Below, in pieces: positions 27,701 through 59,673 of a stretch of 64,000 nucleotides of DNA (within the stretch, counting starts at the first letter, position 1; each line of letters begins with the position of its first letter). The notes below the pieces were generated by a model, which made no database searches, was not told where the DNA came from, and saw nothing but the letters and a program-made list of their open reading frames with translations. This DNA is from Syngnathus acus (Eukaryota > Chordata > Actinopteri > Syngnathiformes > Syngnathidae). The translations under genes and the position numbers were made by a program. The stretch is taken from positions 7,741,553-7,805,552 of the forward strand of contig NC_051093.1 in assembly GCF_901709675.1 (NCBI RefSeq). Reading direction: 5' to 3'.

Positions 27701-29915
27701 ATGTATTATTTTTATTCATAGTCATTTTTTACATAGGCAAGACTCAGCCGCTGCACCGAGTTTATAGTTCTCGCCTTTAAACCAGTGCCAAGTTGGACTT
27801 TTCTATACTTGGACTAGTAAAATAAACTGCAAATGCTTGACAGTGCAGTGCAGTAAAAATACATAAGTCACCACATGCCTATCATAAACAAAATAATATT
27901 GTCTTAGCCAATAAGATCCAAGATGAAGGATTTATAGAATGTGAATTTAATTTGATTTAAGTTAGCCATGAATTCCATCAGAACAGAGAAAGTAAATAAT
28001 GTAGTGGAAATATAAAGTGAAATTGTATTTTAGGGTTATAAAATGTTTGCTTTGCAATTGTGTTGTGAGTCTGACAAAAAAATAAAAATATTCCAGTGTA
28101 TCCTTAACAGAAAGACAATAGCAGCTGTGAAACTGAGGAAAGTTTCAAACTGATTTGTGCTTCAATATTTCAAAACGGTGTACCTTCAAGATGCAACCAA
28201 ATGTATCTTATGATGCTTCCGGCTGTTTATTAGCAAGCGCAACATGTTTTATTGCCAGTAACAGCAGTGAGCGAAAGTTAATGGAGAACACAGCTTGAGT
28301 GTCCCTGGTGACAGGATAACAGGTTGGTCCCTTTTGAGTATTTTGCACGGAAGAGCTTATCACCATCCTGTCAATTCAGATGGACTCTCGTTTGAAACAT
28401 ATCCACAAAGCAGTATTTTGTTTTAAAATTCCCACATGAGTAGAGTGACTGATGTTGAGTCGGAACTTTAGGAACATCTGCAGTTTGGATTAATTTTATT
28501 GTTGTTATTACCTTGAACACACATGACTGTAAAAATCAACAGTACATGTGTGTTTTAATATGTTATTATATTGTGGGATTTTTTTTATTATCAGCATTTA
28601 AAGTCTGTACATTTTTGGGGGATTTTTTTTATTTTTACTTTGCAAAATTATTTTCTCTGTAAATGTTACATTCTGAATTAAAGCCGCCTTGCCTGAGTGT
28701 GCTTTTTTTAATAATAATAATAATTTGGGTGGTTATGACTTTCACTTAAGCATGCTCAGTATTTATTATATTTTAAAAAGCAAAATGTTATAGCGTAAGC
28801 AAAAAGTGGTTTATTTAATCAAACTTATACGATAAGTCCTGAATAGATGCACACAGTATTTATTGCAAGGAGACTCGAAATAAAACTCTGATTTCAGCAG
28901 GGCTCATCTTTTTTTTTATACACAGCTTTATTTCTGATGAATTAATTTTCATTGCTATCAGGCTGTTCAACTGGCAAACACATGTCAATACTTTTCATTA
29001 CAGCCATCTATAATTCAATGCGAAGAATGATCAAAGTAAAAAAAAAATAGCAATAGTCAACACATAATTAAATATATTCCTTTGATAAACAATATATTAG
29101 TATTACAAGACATTACACCACCTTTTCAATGGTTACCACTACTCACTGTAGAAACACAATAATTCAGATATTATCTTGGGGGAGGGGGGGAGCAGAAGTA
29201 TGGTAGGAGTACCTTTCTGCAAAACCACTTTTGTTATGGCAGAGACGTTGTTAGCATATTTTAAATGTCAAATACGATGCACATAGCACTGAAGTGCACC
29301 AGTGGGTAAATTTGCTAATATTTGTGACTGCGTTATCAGGAAACCACGACACAAATAAAATGGTCAGCCTGGTGGAAACAAAACAACAGATATTTGAACA
29401 CAAATGCTGCAGCAACATATGTAGACAGGCAGTATAAACTACTCACATGCAGATATTACTGCAGTTACTGAGTCACTTACAGTATCGGTGAAATACTTTT
29501 TTGCTTGCGTCTACATGGCATTGTAATACTGCCCCCGGTGGCCAATTAATGAACATCACAGGGTGGTGCAACAAATTAATCATGGGCCAAAAACGGATTA
29601 TTTACATTCTATTCAAGAATGTTACAATACGTTAAACTATAATGGAATATTGACCTTCGTAAAAAAACCTACTAAAATGTTTTTTATGGCAGTCTGGAAC
29701 AAATTAATTGTGCCCTTTGATTTTCACCGAGGAAAGATTATGAGTTATTCTTGTATCTCGAGGCATCATTGTATTTTTGTCATAAATCCAGTTTTCAGCA
29801 TACCAATGTGTATTTGATTTCCACAGCAAAATCTTTTATAGTGTGGCGGTGCAGTCACTAAGCAAACAAAATTAAAACAAATAGAATATATACAGTCATA
29901 CAGATCTGGGGGACT

Positions 29916-29921
29916 TTTATT
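29916..29921 (-). terminator. Candidate ntn1 polyadenylation signal
   Basis: AATAAA on the minus strand about 0.85 kb downstream of the ntn1 stop. It is a plausible 3' end, but netrin transcripts can have long 3' untranslated regions and other AT-rich candidates exist farther left. Confidence 0.3.
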
Positions 29922-30771
29922 GCTCATAATTTAAAACTTCACCATCTTGTTACTGTAATGTGTGATTATACCGACAGCATAAAACAAAAAAAATAAACAA
30001 GTTAGGTATTAATAAAGTAAAATGTTCTCATTCAAAAAAAGGAATTTGCGTACATTCATTAAGGATCCATTCGGGAAAGAAACATTATTATCTGTACAAG
30101 TGGCACTTTCCAACAGTTAATATCACATATATGTAACTATACAGATATATATATTTGTTTGCATCAAATGGCACAATAGAGTTAACCCTTTTGGATGCCA
30201 TTTGAAAACATGTGAACATATCTCATATGTTGTAAAATAGTCAACTAATCAAAGTAAGTGCAGGGTTGACATGTCTATTCTAGTTGACGCTATGACATCA
30301 TCTATCTAGTGTTTACATATGCGCATAAAATTACTTTACACTGCCGAGGTCACCGTGACGACAACTATGAGTTGATAGCATCTGTGGCTAACGTTTGCAT
30401 TTGAGGAGCTGACTAAAATTCACTTAAGAAACGTCTTATTTTTATAGTAATGGTCAAATTAATTCATATCAATTTAAGGCATTTACTAAAAAAAAAAAAA
30501 AAATAGGGGATTTTGATGTATTGTGATAAAAATGAGGTGCAAACTCTGCAAACAGACAAACAGAAACAGAATGATAATGAGCTCCTTCACAAACCCTTTT
30601 TTTTTTTTTAAATCTTTTGTCCCAACTCAGAGCAGCAGCACTCAGTCACTCTTACTTTTCACCTGGATCTTTCTCGGAATCATGATTCCAGTTTTGTATG
30701 TCCTCCCTTCCTCCTTGCATCACATTGGAGATCTCCCTCCACTTCTCCCTCTTTTTTTTTTTTTTTGCCCT

Positions 30772-52423
<21,652 letters not shown>

Positions 52424-53707
52424 TGTAGTCCGTGCGCTCTGGTGACTTCTTCCTTCACGAGAAAAGAACATCAGCACAGTTGGAAATATGACATTTATGA
52501 CAAGTGAGAGATAGTCTTACCGAGAAAAAAAAAATCCTAACTCTAATTTAAAAAAAGAAACCCTTCTCGCTTTACGCACACAAAAAAACGTGTGTGTTCT
52601 CCTCTCTGGTGATATGGCTGTGAGTCTCTCTGTCTGTCTGTGTGTGTCCACACTCAGTCACACCTCTGGCCACCCTCGGCTCTGTCTGCCCCATTCTATC
52701 TGTGGTGGGCTGCAGAAAAAGGGGTCCTCTCACCCTTCCAAAGAGGAGAGGGCCTAACCTCGGCGAATCATTGGTGGGGGACAGCGTCATCTTCTGGTCA
52801 AGTTAATGTACTACTTTTTTTTTTTTAAAGAAATGTATTCCTGTATTTTCTATTCCAAATTCTTGTTTATTTCTTGCCTTTGTTTACCAATTGCCCATTA
52901 CACATGTGATTTATATTAATTTTACTGGCATCAAGTTATGCTGTATATGGACTACAAAGAATTTTAAACCCTGTCTCAAATGATTTGTCTTTCTCGGCAA
53001 GGCTGCATTTGTCTTATATCTAAAAGAAAGGATTTAAAATATCACTATAATAGCTCATTGCACAGTTTGCTGCCTCGCAGGAGGCTTTTTCCTGTTTTGA
53101 TGGGTACAGGTCAGGCCATGTGTGTTACCATTTTGTTTGCAGACCTTATAGTGTCTTTGTTTGTTGAGCCATTCATCACTAGTCAAGTGACACCAAAGCC
53201 CAGCTGGCACACGGAGACAATAATGTAACATCCGTACGAGTGCCCACGTTTGAAAGGTCACACTGTGGAATCTCATGGCAATTCCATTTCCAGTTCCTTT
53301 CTCATCGTTGCTTTGTTTTATTACAATTTTCTGTCAAATTGGTATCAAGTAAGAAGTCGTATTTGAAGACTCATTTCCGTTGCTGTTTTGAAGATAGAGT
53401 TGACAGTCGGGTGGTGAATTTCTGAATGAAAATGAAGAAGTTGTGGCTTTTGTTCTTCGCCAGCCCACTTGCTCAGGCTGCATGAGAGTCAATTGTGTGA
53501 GTAGGAAGTGGGAGGCTGCATTGTATACACTGGACATTTGTTGCTCTGCATCTGTGAGTCTTTTATAATCACTAAAGGGCTCGGATAAAAGTAGTGGATG
53601 GGAGATATTAACTATAATAACAAGAAGATAAATTTGAGAGTTTTGTTTATACCATAATAGGCTGCTTCTTTTTTTTCTTTCTCTCTGTGGTTGCAGTGAA
53701 TGCGACA
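52424..53707. promoter_or_regulatory. Divergent interval between ntn1 and pik3r5
   Basis: The two start codons face away from each other, 1,284 bp apart. The ntn1 side has a (TG)n/(TCTG)n tract near 52620-52650. On the minus strand CTCG-GTAAGA (donor at 52520-52519) and TCGTGAAG (acceptor AG at 52454-52453) could bound a 68-bp 5' UTR intron. On the pik3r5 side, a pyrimidine tract and CAG end at 53697, just before the start exon, implying an upstream non-coding exon. Core promoters cannot be placed. Confidence 0.5.
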
Positions 53708-56700
53708 ATGGAGCAAAACTCATGCACGGAAGATCGTCTGCAGCATGTCCTTGAACGTTGCCTCTGTGACCTTGAATTCAACACCTTTGACAAGCAACTC
53801 TGGAACGGTAAGAACCAACTGCAAAACCTGGATTGCATCAATCAATAACATACATTTGTCATACAATAATATGTTGTATGCGCCCCCAGCTAATCTAAAC
53901 ACGGAATTCTGGTTTGTGGAATATGAGTTAAGCAGCAAAATTCCCCTATTTTGGACATCTCAGAGGGCGGCCATTTTGCCACGAGCTGTCGACTGAAAAT
54001 GACATCACCAGGTCACAACCAATCACAGCTCAGCTTCAGAAAACTGGCGAGCTGTGATTGGTTGTCAACTGTGAGGTTATTTTCAGTCGACAGCAAGTGA
54101 CAAAATGGCCGCCCCTTGAGTTGGATAAAAATAATAGGATTTTGCTTGTTTAATTTATATTCCACGAACCAAACATTAATCAGAACATTGTGTTTAAACC
54201 AGTTGGGCTGTACAGAACATATTATTCCAAAAATAAATTGGAGGTTGGCTTCCCTTTGGACAAGAAAAAAAAACTATTACCTTTCTTTGGTGGCATTCTA
54301 GTCCAAATTAGTTATTCAAGCCATATACAAAAGTCTTTTCCGGCTACCGTCTTACTTAATTTCAATGAACAGGTGTTTAATTCTGATGCATAAGCTGTAC
54401 CAATAGGACGCAAAGAAATAAGGATGCACAAAAAACTCATATTGAAACCCAAAAAGAGAAATAGTAAGTCTCTTGCGTGTTTTCGTCTGTCTGATCAGCT
54501 GGGCTGTGCATGAATCGCTGGTGTTTGGAGGAACTGGCAATGAGAGATCCCCTCAACTTCCCCTTTCTTCTGCAGACAATTGTCAAGAAAACAAAGGAGG
54601 TAAAAATTCAAGCAGCAACACAATTTTCCACATTGGCAAGCGCAATAGAAGGAATGACAGTGTTTTTAACTGTCGCAGGTACTTGTACAATGTAAGTACG
54701 AACTGGTGGTGCCTCTTACGCTCCTATTTTCATCAACGCTTTTAAAAGTGAGTACTTGCCATCCAAACAATTTCTGGAGTTTTAACACAATTTCATATCT
54801 TTGTGATTTCTCCTTATCCCACAGACTCCTTACCTGCACCCAGATTGTGATGTATTGTGGGAAGCTTACCTTCTCTTTCACAATTTCCTATCCTGGCCAG
54901 ATCCTTACTGCACGGCCTGTCAACACTTGCTGAATGTAATATATAACGAGCTCAGAGCACCCGGTAAAGTCAGGCAAAATGATTTGAAACATAATAATTG
55001 TAGAGGTGTCTTTTGACCGCTAGAGGGCACTCGTGAGGAATGCATGCTGTTGATACATTTTGCAGAGATACAATCAATTTACTTTTGTGTCAGGCATATC
55101 ATTTCAAAGATTGGTGAAAACAGAGCATGGCATTTCCACCGAGAACCGACACTCAAAAACGATGTAAGTTTAACCAGACACATGAAGACCGAATATGCAT
55201 CATTAGAGAGCTAATTGTTTTCTGGGATGTACTGTATGTATAGGATCGTGCTTTTAGTGAGTCCAGATGAGGATATCCCCCCTGAGGTCCAATCGGTCTC
55301 CAAGCAACTGAGTGTAAGCCATCAGTCCAAACGAGACATCACCATCACCCTCATTCTGCACAGCTTCCAGGCTGCTCTCGGTACCAAAGTCCACCTGCAG
55401 GGACTCCGTGATGCTTTGCAGGTAGCAACAAGCTTCTCGTTATCTTTGAGTGTGGTATTTTTTCAAACCTCCCAATATTGGTATAGAAAAAACAGACTGT
55501 TGAGCTGGAGCAGCTACTGGACACTGTAAGTTGCTGTATGGACACAGCAGCCTCCACAGCAGACCTCAGCACTGCCAGGGAAAATCTTGTAGAGACTCTC
55601 GATCGGCTCAGACAAAACCTTATCCCCGGAGCTGGAGATGATTACTTGGATACTGGTAAGTACTTTCTAGAAGCAGAATCGTGAGCCCAAGCACAAATGT
55701 ACAGGTTCCCAATACGCTGTCTATTGACCACTGAAGTAGGTGAATCAGGGTTGCCATGGCAATGACACAACCACTGTTGTCCATATTACAAACCATTGTG
55801 CCCGTCCAAATGAAGCATTTTAATTATTTAAGGTAATGGCTATGCAATGGGGAGAATCTGAGCGCCATACCCAGGAATAACTAAGAAAAATCTGTATAGA
55901 ATAAACTATAAAGTGTAAAATATATTTTTACAGCACTGGTGTCAAACTTAAGGTTTGAGGGCCAGATCCGGCCCGTCGCATCATTTTATGTGGCCTGCAA
56001 AAAGTAAATCATGTCTCTCAAAATGTTATCTTTCTATCTCCTCAGGGTTTGCTGAGACGTTCACGCTGCCTTTTCCTAAATGTTACACCAGCTACTGGGA
56101 AAACGACAACTTTGGTGACTGAACACCACCATGTTGACTTACCAGAATCATACTTATTAACTCCTGTAACTTCTTCTCCTCATATTCCAGATTTTCTCAA
56201 TAATATTCTCATGAGAGAATGTTGCCAGGATTCTCCTCTGGTGTGTCTTGATGATGAGGATGATTGTAATGATGTTGATATGAAAGAAGAAGACATCCTG
56301 AAAGCTCATCATAGCTTGGAGAACCAACCATCGTCCTCTTTGAGTGACTCCTTCGCCTCTAACTGCTCTGTGTCCACAAACTCAGCGTTTGTGGAAAGTG
56401 ACTTCAGTGATGTCATACGACATGAGGACACAACTGAGGGACAAAAAAGTCCATCAAAGTGTATGAAGAAGCCCAAGAAGAAATCCAAAAGCCTCTTAGG
56501 GATGGAGCACTTCTCCTTGTTTTTCAAGAACCCACGTAATCTTGGGTCACACCTCAAGCAATCTCGATGTAACCAGGATCAACTTCTCCATACATTTTCT
56601 GTGTCCTGCCCTCTAAGCGGCGAAGATCCTCTCTCCCCGCAAAAACATCTCTGTATCCTTAGGAGGCCAATCCTGAGTAGCAACGAAACCGACACGGCAC

Positions 56701-58537
56701 AGGCGGTTACTCTAGTGCGAGTACTCGTATTCGGTCGGGACAGAGAAGCCGGACGACTGGCGAGGGCTTACAGCGACCTCCAGCAAAAAGAAGCCAAATG
56801 TCCCCGACTCACCACAATGTGCAAATTGCAATTTTACTTTGTTCCCTCAAAAAGGACATTTACGAGAAAACACAGAGAAAGTAAAGTTCCCTCTGTGGTG
56901 AGATCTTCTTACTCCTTATCACCGACATTCGGTATCTGATGATATTAATGCTCGTTAAATCTTGTCGGCAGACTAATGGTATTTCCCAAGATGGCAGCAC
57001 CACAGATTTAGCCCAGTTGTTGGGAATGATGGATCCCTGGTATGATCGAAGCGTCCACAGTCTGCTCAGTCTCTCCTCGGAAGTCCTTTGTCAGGTTTAT
57101 AATTATAATTGTAACAGGCGAGATGCAATATTTTAAGTCTGATTTGGGGATTCCTGTGGTGCAGCCTGCTTGGAAGGAAGAAGGTGTCCTGGAGAACAAT
57201 GGCGGTGAGGAGCATCTTCCCTTGATGGCTGATTTGGTTCTTTACTACTGTAGACATGCGGACCAACCTGTCCTGGTGCAGCTCTACCAGGCTGAGGTTG
57301 GTAGAAAATGTCACACATTTTGCTAGTTCTTTTTGTTTCTTCTTCATTTCTTTTTGTCTGCACAGATGACCCTGGCCGGCGGAGAGGAGAGAAGTGAAGT
57401 ATTTATTCATTCTGTTGAGCTTGGACATATGGCTGCAACCAGAGCAGTGAAGACCATGGGTGAGTCACACGGTGACATCCAGAAGCAGACGTTGGAACAC
57501 TTGACAGGTATTCATGTTGTTCATCTCGCAGGTGCTGCCAGTAAGAGGTTTGGAATTGATGAAGAGAGCGAGGCTGTCCCTTTAACACTCAGTGTTGCCT
57601 ATAATAAGGTGCTAAAATGGAATTGTGATTTGATACAATTGAGCCGCTTTACTTTTCAAATAATTTGTGTTTGCAGGTGGCCTGCAGTGGAAGGGGTCAA
57701 TGGATCCAAGCAGAAATGCTTTGCACATCTATAAATATTCAAAAAGCCTCCAGCAAACCTGAACATTTCGGTGTGCCACATTTAATCTTTACCAAAAAAA
57801 AAACAGTTTGAACGTTGTAACATATTTAAGTGAATTTGAATCCTGTCTCTAAAGAGTCTAGAAGTGAAAGCTTGTTGCTCTCCGTGACGGAAGTCACAAA
57901 GAAAAACTGTCCCAAGTCTAAAAAGAACAACAGCCAGGTGAACATTATTTTTATTTTTATTTATTTGTATTGCAAAAAACTCGTCTGAATTTATTACTTC
58001 CCCACATCCCTCTGGTAGCATTCCTCTAAATCCGAGGTGAACGTCAACAGAATTGAGGTCACTTGCAAGAAAGGTGGGACAACCTTTGCTGTGTGTCTAG
58101 ATCAAGACGAGAGGAAGTTCTTGCAAAGTGTCAGCAGGTAGGAAATTAGAAACCATAATGGGAATTTTCGCGATTGTGCAATTAGCGGGAGGTCACTATA
58201 GTACTTTTCAAGTAACAATTACTCTATTTTAATGGGTGAAGTATGAAAAATAGTATTATGTGTATCAAATTTGATTTTTCCTCGAGAAATGCAATTGGGA
58301 GGTGACCGCACCAGGATGTGCCCTTCTCTCCGCACTCTTGAGGCCATTCGAGGCTTCTTTCCATGACAACAAATGAGTGTCTGTGTCCTTAGGCTTGAAG
58401 TGTCTTTGTGCTGTAAACCGGGAAGCAGTTCAGACTGGAAGTACAAACCCTCACCAGGCCAGGTCCAGCCTCTGCATCCATCTTACTGCTCCATGCTTTG
58501 CCTTCCCTTCATCTCTTTCTCTGCCTCGCATGCCTGA
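53708..58537 (+). CDS. pik3r5: PI3K-gamma regulatory subunit p101 (complete, 17 coding exons)
   Basis: Adaptor of class IB PI3K that links p110-gamma to G-beta-gamma downstream of GPCRs. Exons: 53708-53807, 54499-54599, 54679-54747, 54825-54963, 55094-55163, 55244-55421, 55487-55655, 56046-56114, 56191-56897, 56972-57094, 57165-57296, 57366-57459, 57532-57608, 57677-57770, 57855-57937, 58019-58137, 58393-58537. All are GT-AG, phases agree, and the product has 822 residues (human about 880). Diagnostic blocks are CTEDRLQHVLERCL at the N-terminus, PDPYCTAC, LARAYSDLQQ, GMMDPWYDRSV, LVLYYCR, FIHSVELGHMAATRA, FGIDEESEAVPLTL and FAVCLDQDERK. CTEDR and AATRA favour PIK3R5 over its paralogue PIK3R6. 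An acidic stretch (DDEDDCNDVD) and a Ser-rich, basic middle in the large exon 9 look disordered. The C-terminal third corresponds to the G-beta-gamma-binding part of p101. Confidence 0.95.
53959..54120 (+). mobile_element. Complete palindromic MITE (162 bp)
   Basis: The terminal inverted repeats are about 42 bp with 5 mismatches: CTCAGAGGGCGGCCATTTTG at the left, CAAAATGGCCGCCCCTTGAG at the right, and TGTCGACTGAAAAT inside. The inner CAACCAATCACAGCTC and GAGCTGTGATTGGTTG also pair, so nearly the whole element can fold. The flanking octamers ttggacat (53951-53958) and ttggataa (54121-54128) match at 6 of 8 bases, as expected for hAT. It lies in pik3r5 intron 1. Confidence 0.85.
55017..55031 (+). 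promoter_or_regulatory. CTCF-like motif in pik3r5 intron 4
   Basis: CCGCTAGAGGGCACT fits the CTCF core with one mismatch (G at the third position). Weak support on its own. Confidence 0.3.
55930..56008 (+). mobile_element. hAT-like element fragment, copy 4
   Basis: GGTGTCAAACTTAAGG, then GAGGGCCAGATCCGGCCCGT and TTTTATGTGGCCTGC match the left part of the repeat at 39707-40036. The right part is absent. It lies in pik3r5 intron 7, just ahead of exon 8. Confidence 0.75.
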
Positions 58538-58570
58538 AAACACCTCGGATTGTCCGTGAAATTAACTAAC

Positions 58571-58576
58571 AATAAA
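58571..58576 (+). terminator. pik3r5 polyadenylation signal
   Basis: AATAAA 34 nt after the pik3r5 stop codon, implying a very short 3' untranslated region. Confidence 0.7.
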
Positions 58577-58948
58577 CTTGTTTTTCAATTAAATTGAGAT
58601 TATTCACTAATGGTGTGTTTGTACATGTAAATGTACCAGTATGTATTTTTTTAAGGCATTGTGACAGGTAACATTTGGATGCCATAATGAAACAACCAAT
58701 TTTACTTCGGCATCCTCGCCTGAAGGGGTCGCTGTAGTCTTCTAAACTATTGTCCAGGTGTACAGTAAACGCATTCGAACAAGTTGAAAGAATCTGCAAA
58801 CAGGTCGAGATAAATAGTCATCTAAAAAGCTGTACTTCGTGATGGAAAATGCACAATGCGACAATTTAAGCACCGTGACAGAGAAGAAATAAAAAAAGGT
58901 ACTTCTTTAATGTTTTATTTTATAATGTGGAAGCAGTGGGAGTAATGT

Positions 58949-58969
58949 GACGTGGACGTATTCCACGTC
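58949..58969. promoter_or_regulatory. CRE-like inverted repeat upstream of mfsd6l
   Basis: GACGTGGA and TCCACGTC are perfect 8-bp inverted arms separated by CGTAT. The ACGT core in each arm resembles bZIP or bHLH half-sites. It lies about 0.7 kb before the mfsd6l ATG, close to where its promoter would sit if there is a 5' non-coding exon. Confidence 0.35.
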
Positions 58970-59673
58970 TCGATGAGCGAACCGGTGCATCCAGCCTGAC
59001 AGGTGTTCGTGACGGACAAGTTCCTTATTGCTTTAGAAAACGCTAAAAAGAAAAATTGCATTAAGCCGATTGTTTTTTTTTCCCACCCGATCCTTTTATA
59101 TCATAAGCGTTTGTGTGATATGCGTTTTGCACGCATACTCGGCGGACACTTCACCAGGTACAAGTTTGTACAAGAAATTGAGTAAAACGTTGCTTTACGA
59201 GGATTATAATGATCAGTTTTGATTGACACCATCGGAGAAGTATTCATTCAACTTTAGATTTGTGGTTGCAGTAAGCTTCGAAGTTTGAGGTATAGTTTTA
59301 GAAATACCTGGCAGCTGGTTGCATTGTTTCTCTCTTTTAATATCTTTATTTAGAGTAAAAATATGCGAAATGTGTATTAATGAGACTATATTAGTATTTC
59401 AATTCAAATTTAAAAACTAAAACAGTTCAGATTAAACATGTAGGAAAATATTTTTTAGACGTTCATACCTAATATTTGTATTTAGAATTATTCCGATTGT
59501 TTTTCTTTTCTCAAATGATGAATTTGGGCTTTTCATTACCTGTAAGGTGTCATTGAAAAAAATAACAATGAAACATTATACACTTGTAAATCCAAATGTG
59601 ACTTTTAAATGGAACTTTTTTCCTGCTCTTGTTTTCCTAGTTTCTTCATGTGAAGCCAATCAGGAAGTCCACC

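Larger units (their letters stand above)
13971..30771. other. Long intergenic region between usp43 and ntn1
   Basis: About 17 kb where I find no supported coding exon on either strand. Contents seen: an (AAAT)n tract near 15177-15260, CTCF-like sites at 17206, 17532 and 18358, (CA)n near 18260, G-tracts near 20261 and 20940, a palindromic MITE at 22851-23050, an unexplained open frame at 24464-24778, and (GT)n near 25148. In human this interval holds STX8 and CFAP52; I see neither. The part nearest 30,771 should include the ntn1 3' untranslated region. Confidence 0.65.
58538..59673. other. Interval between pik3r5 and mfsd6l
   Basis: About 1.1 kb. It contains the pik3r5 polyadenylation signal, a palindromic promoter-like motif at 58949-58969, a possible 5' UTR donor CCAG-GTACAAG (58/59 of kb 59.1, GT at 59158-59159) and a good acceptor (TTTTCCTAG ending 59640) ahead of the mfsd6l coding exon. 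PIK3R6, which lies here in human, is absent. Confidence 0.65.

Noticed and set aside
56898-56939. Continuation of pik3r5 exon 9 to the TGA at 56937-56939 as a truncated protein
   Set aside because: A GTG-GTGAGA donor at 56897/56898 gives the correct phase to exon 10, and the conserved downstream blocks follow.
59650-59673. Eight-residue N-terminal extension of mfsd6l
   Set aside because: The frame opens with GTG at 59650; the nearby ATG at 59648 runs straight into TGA. The ATG at 59674 has a strong context.
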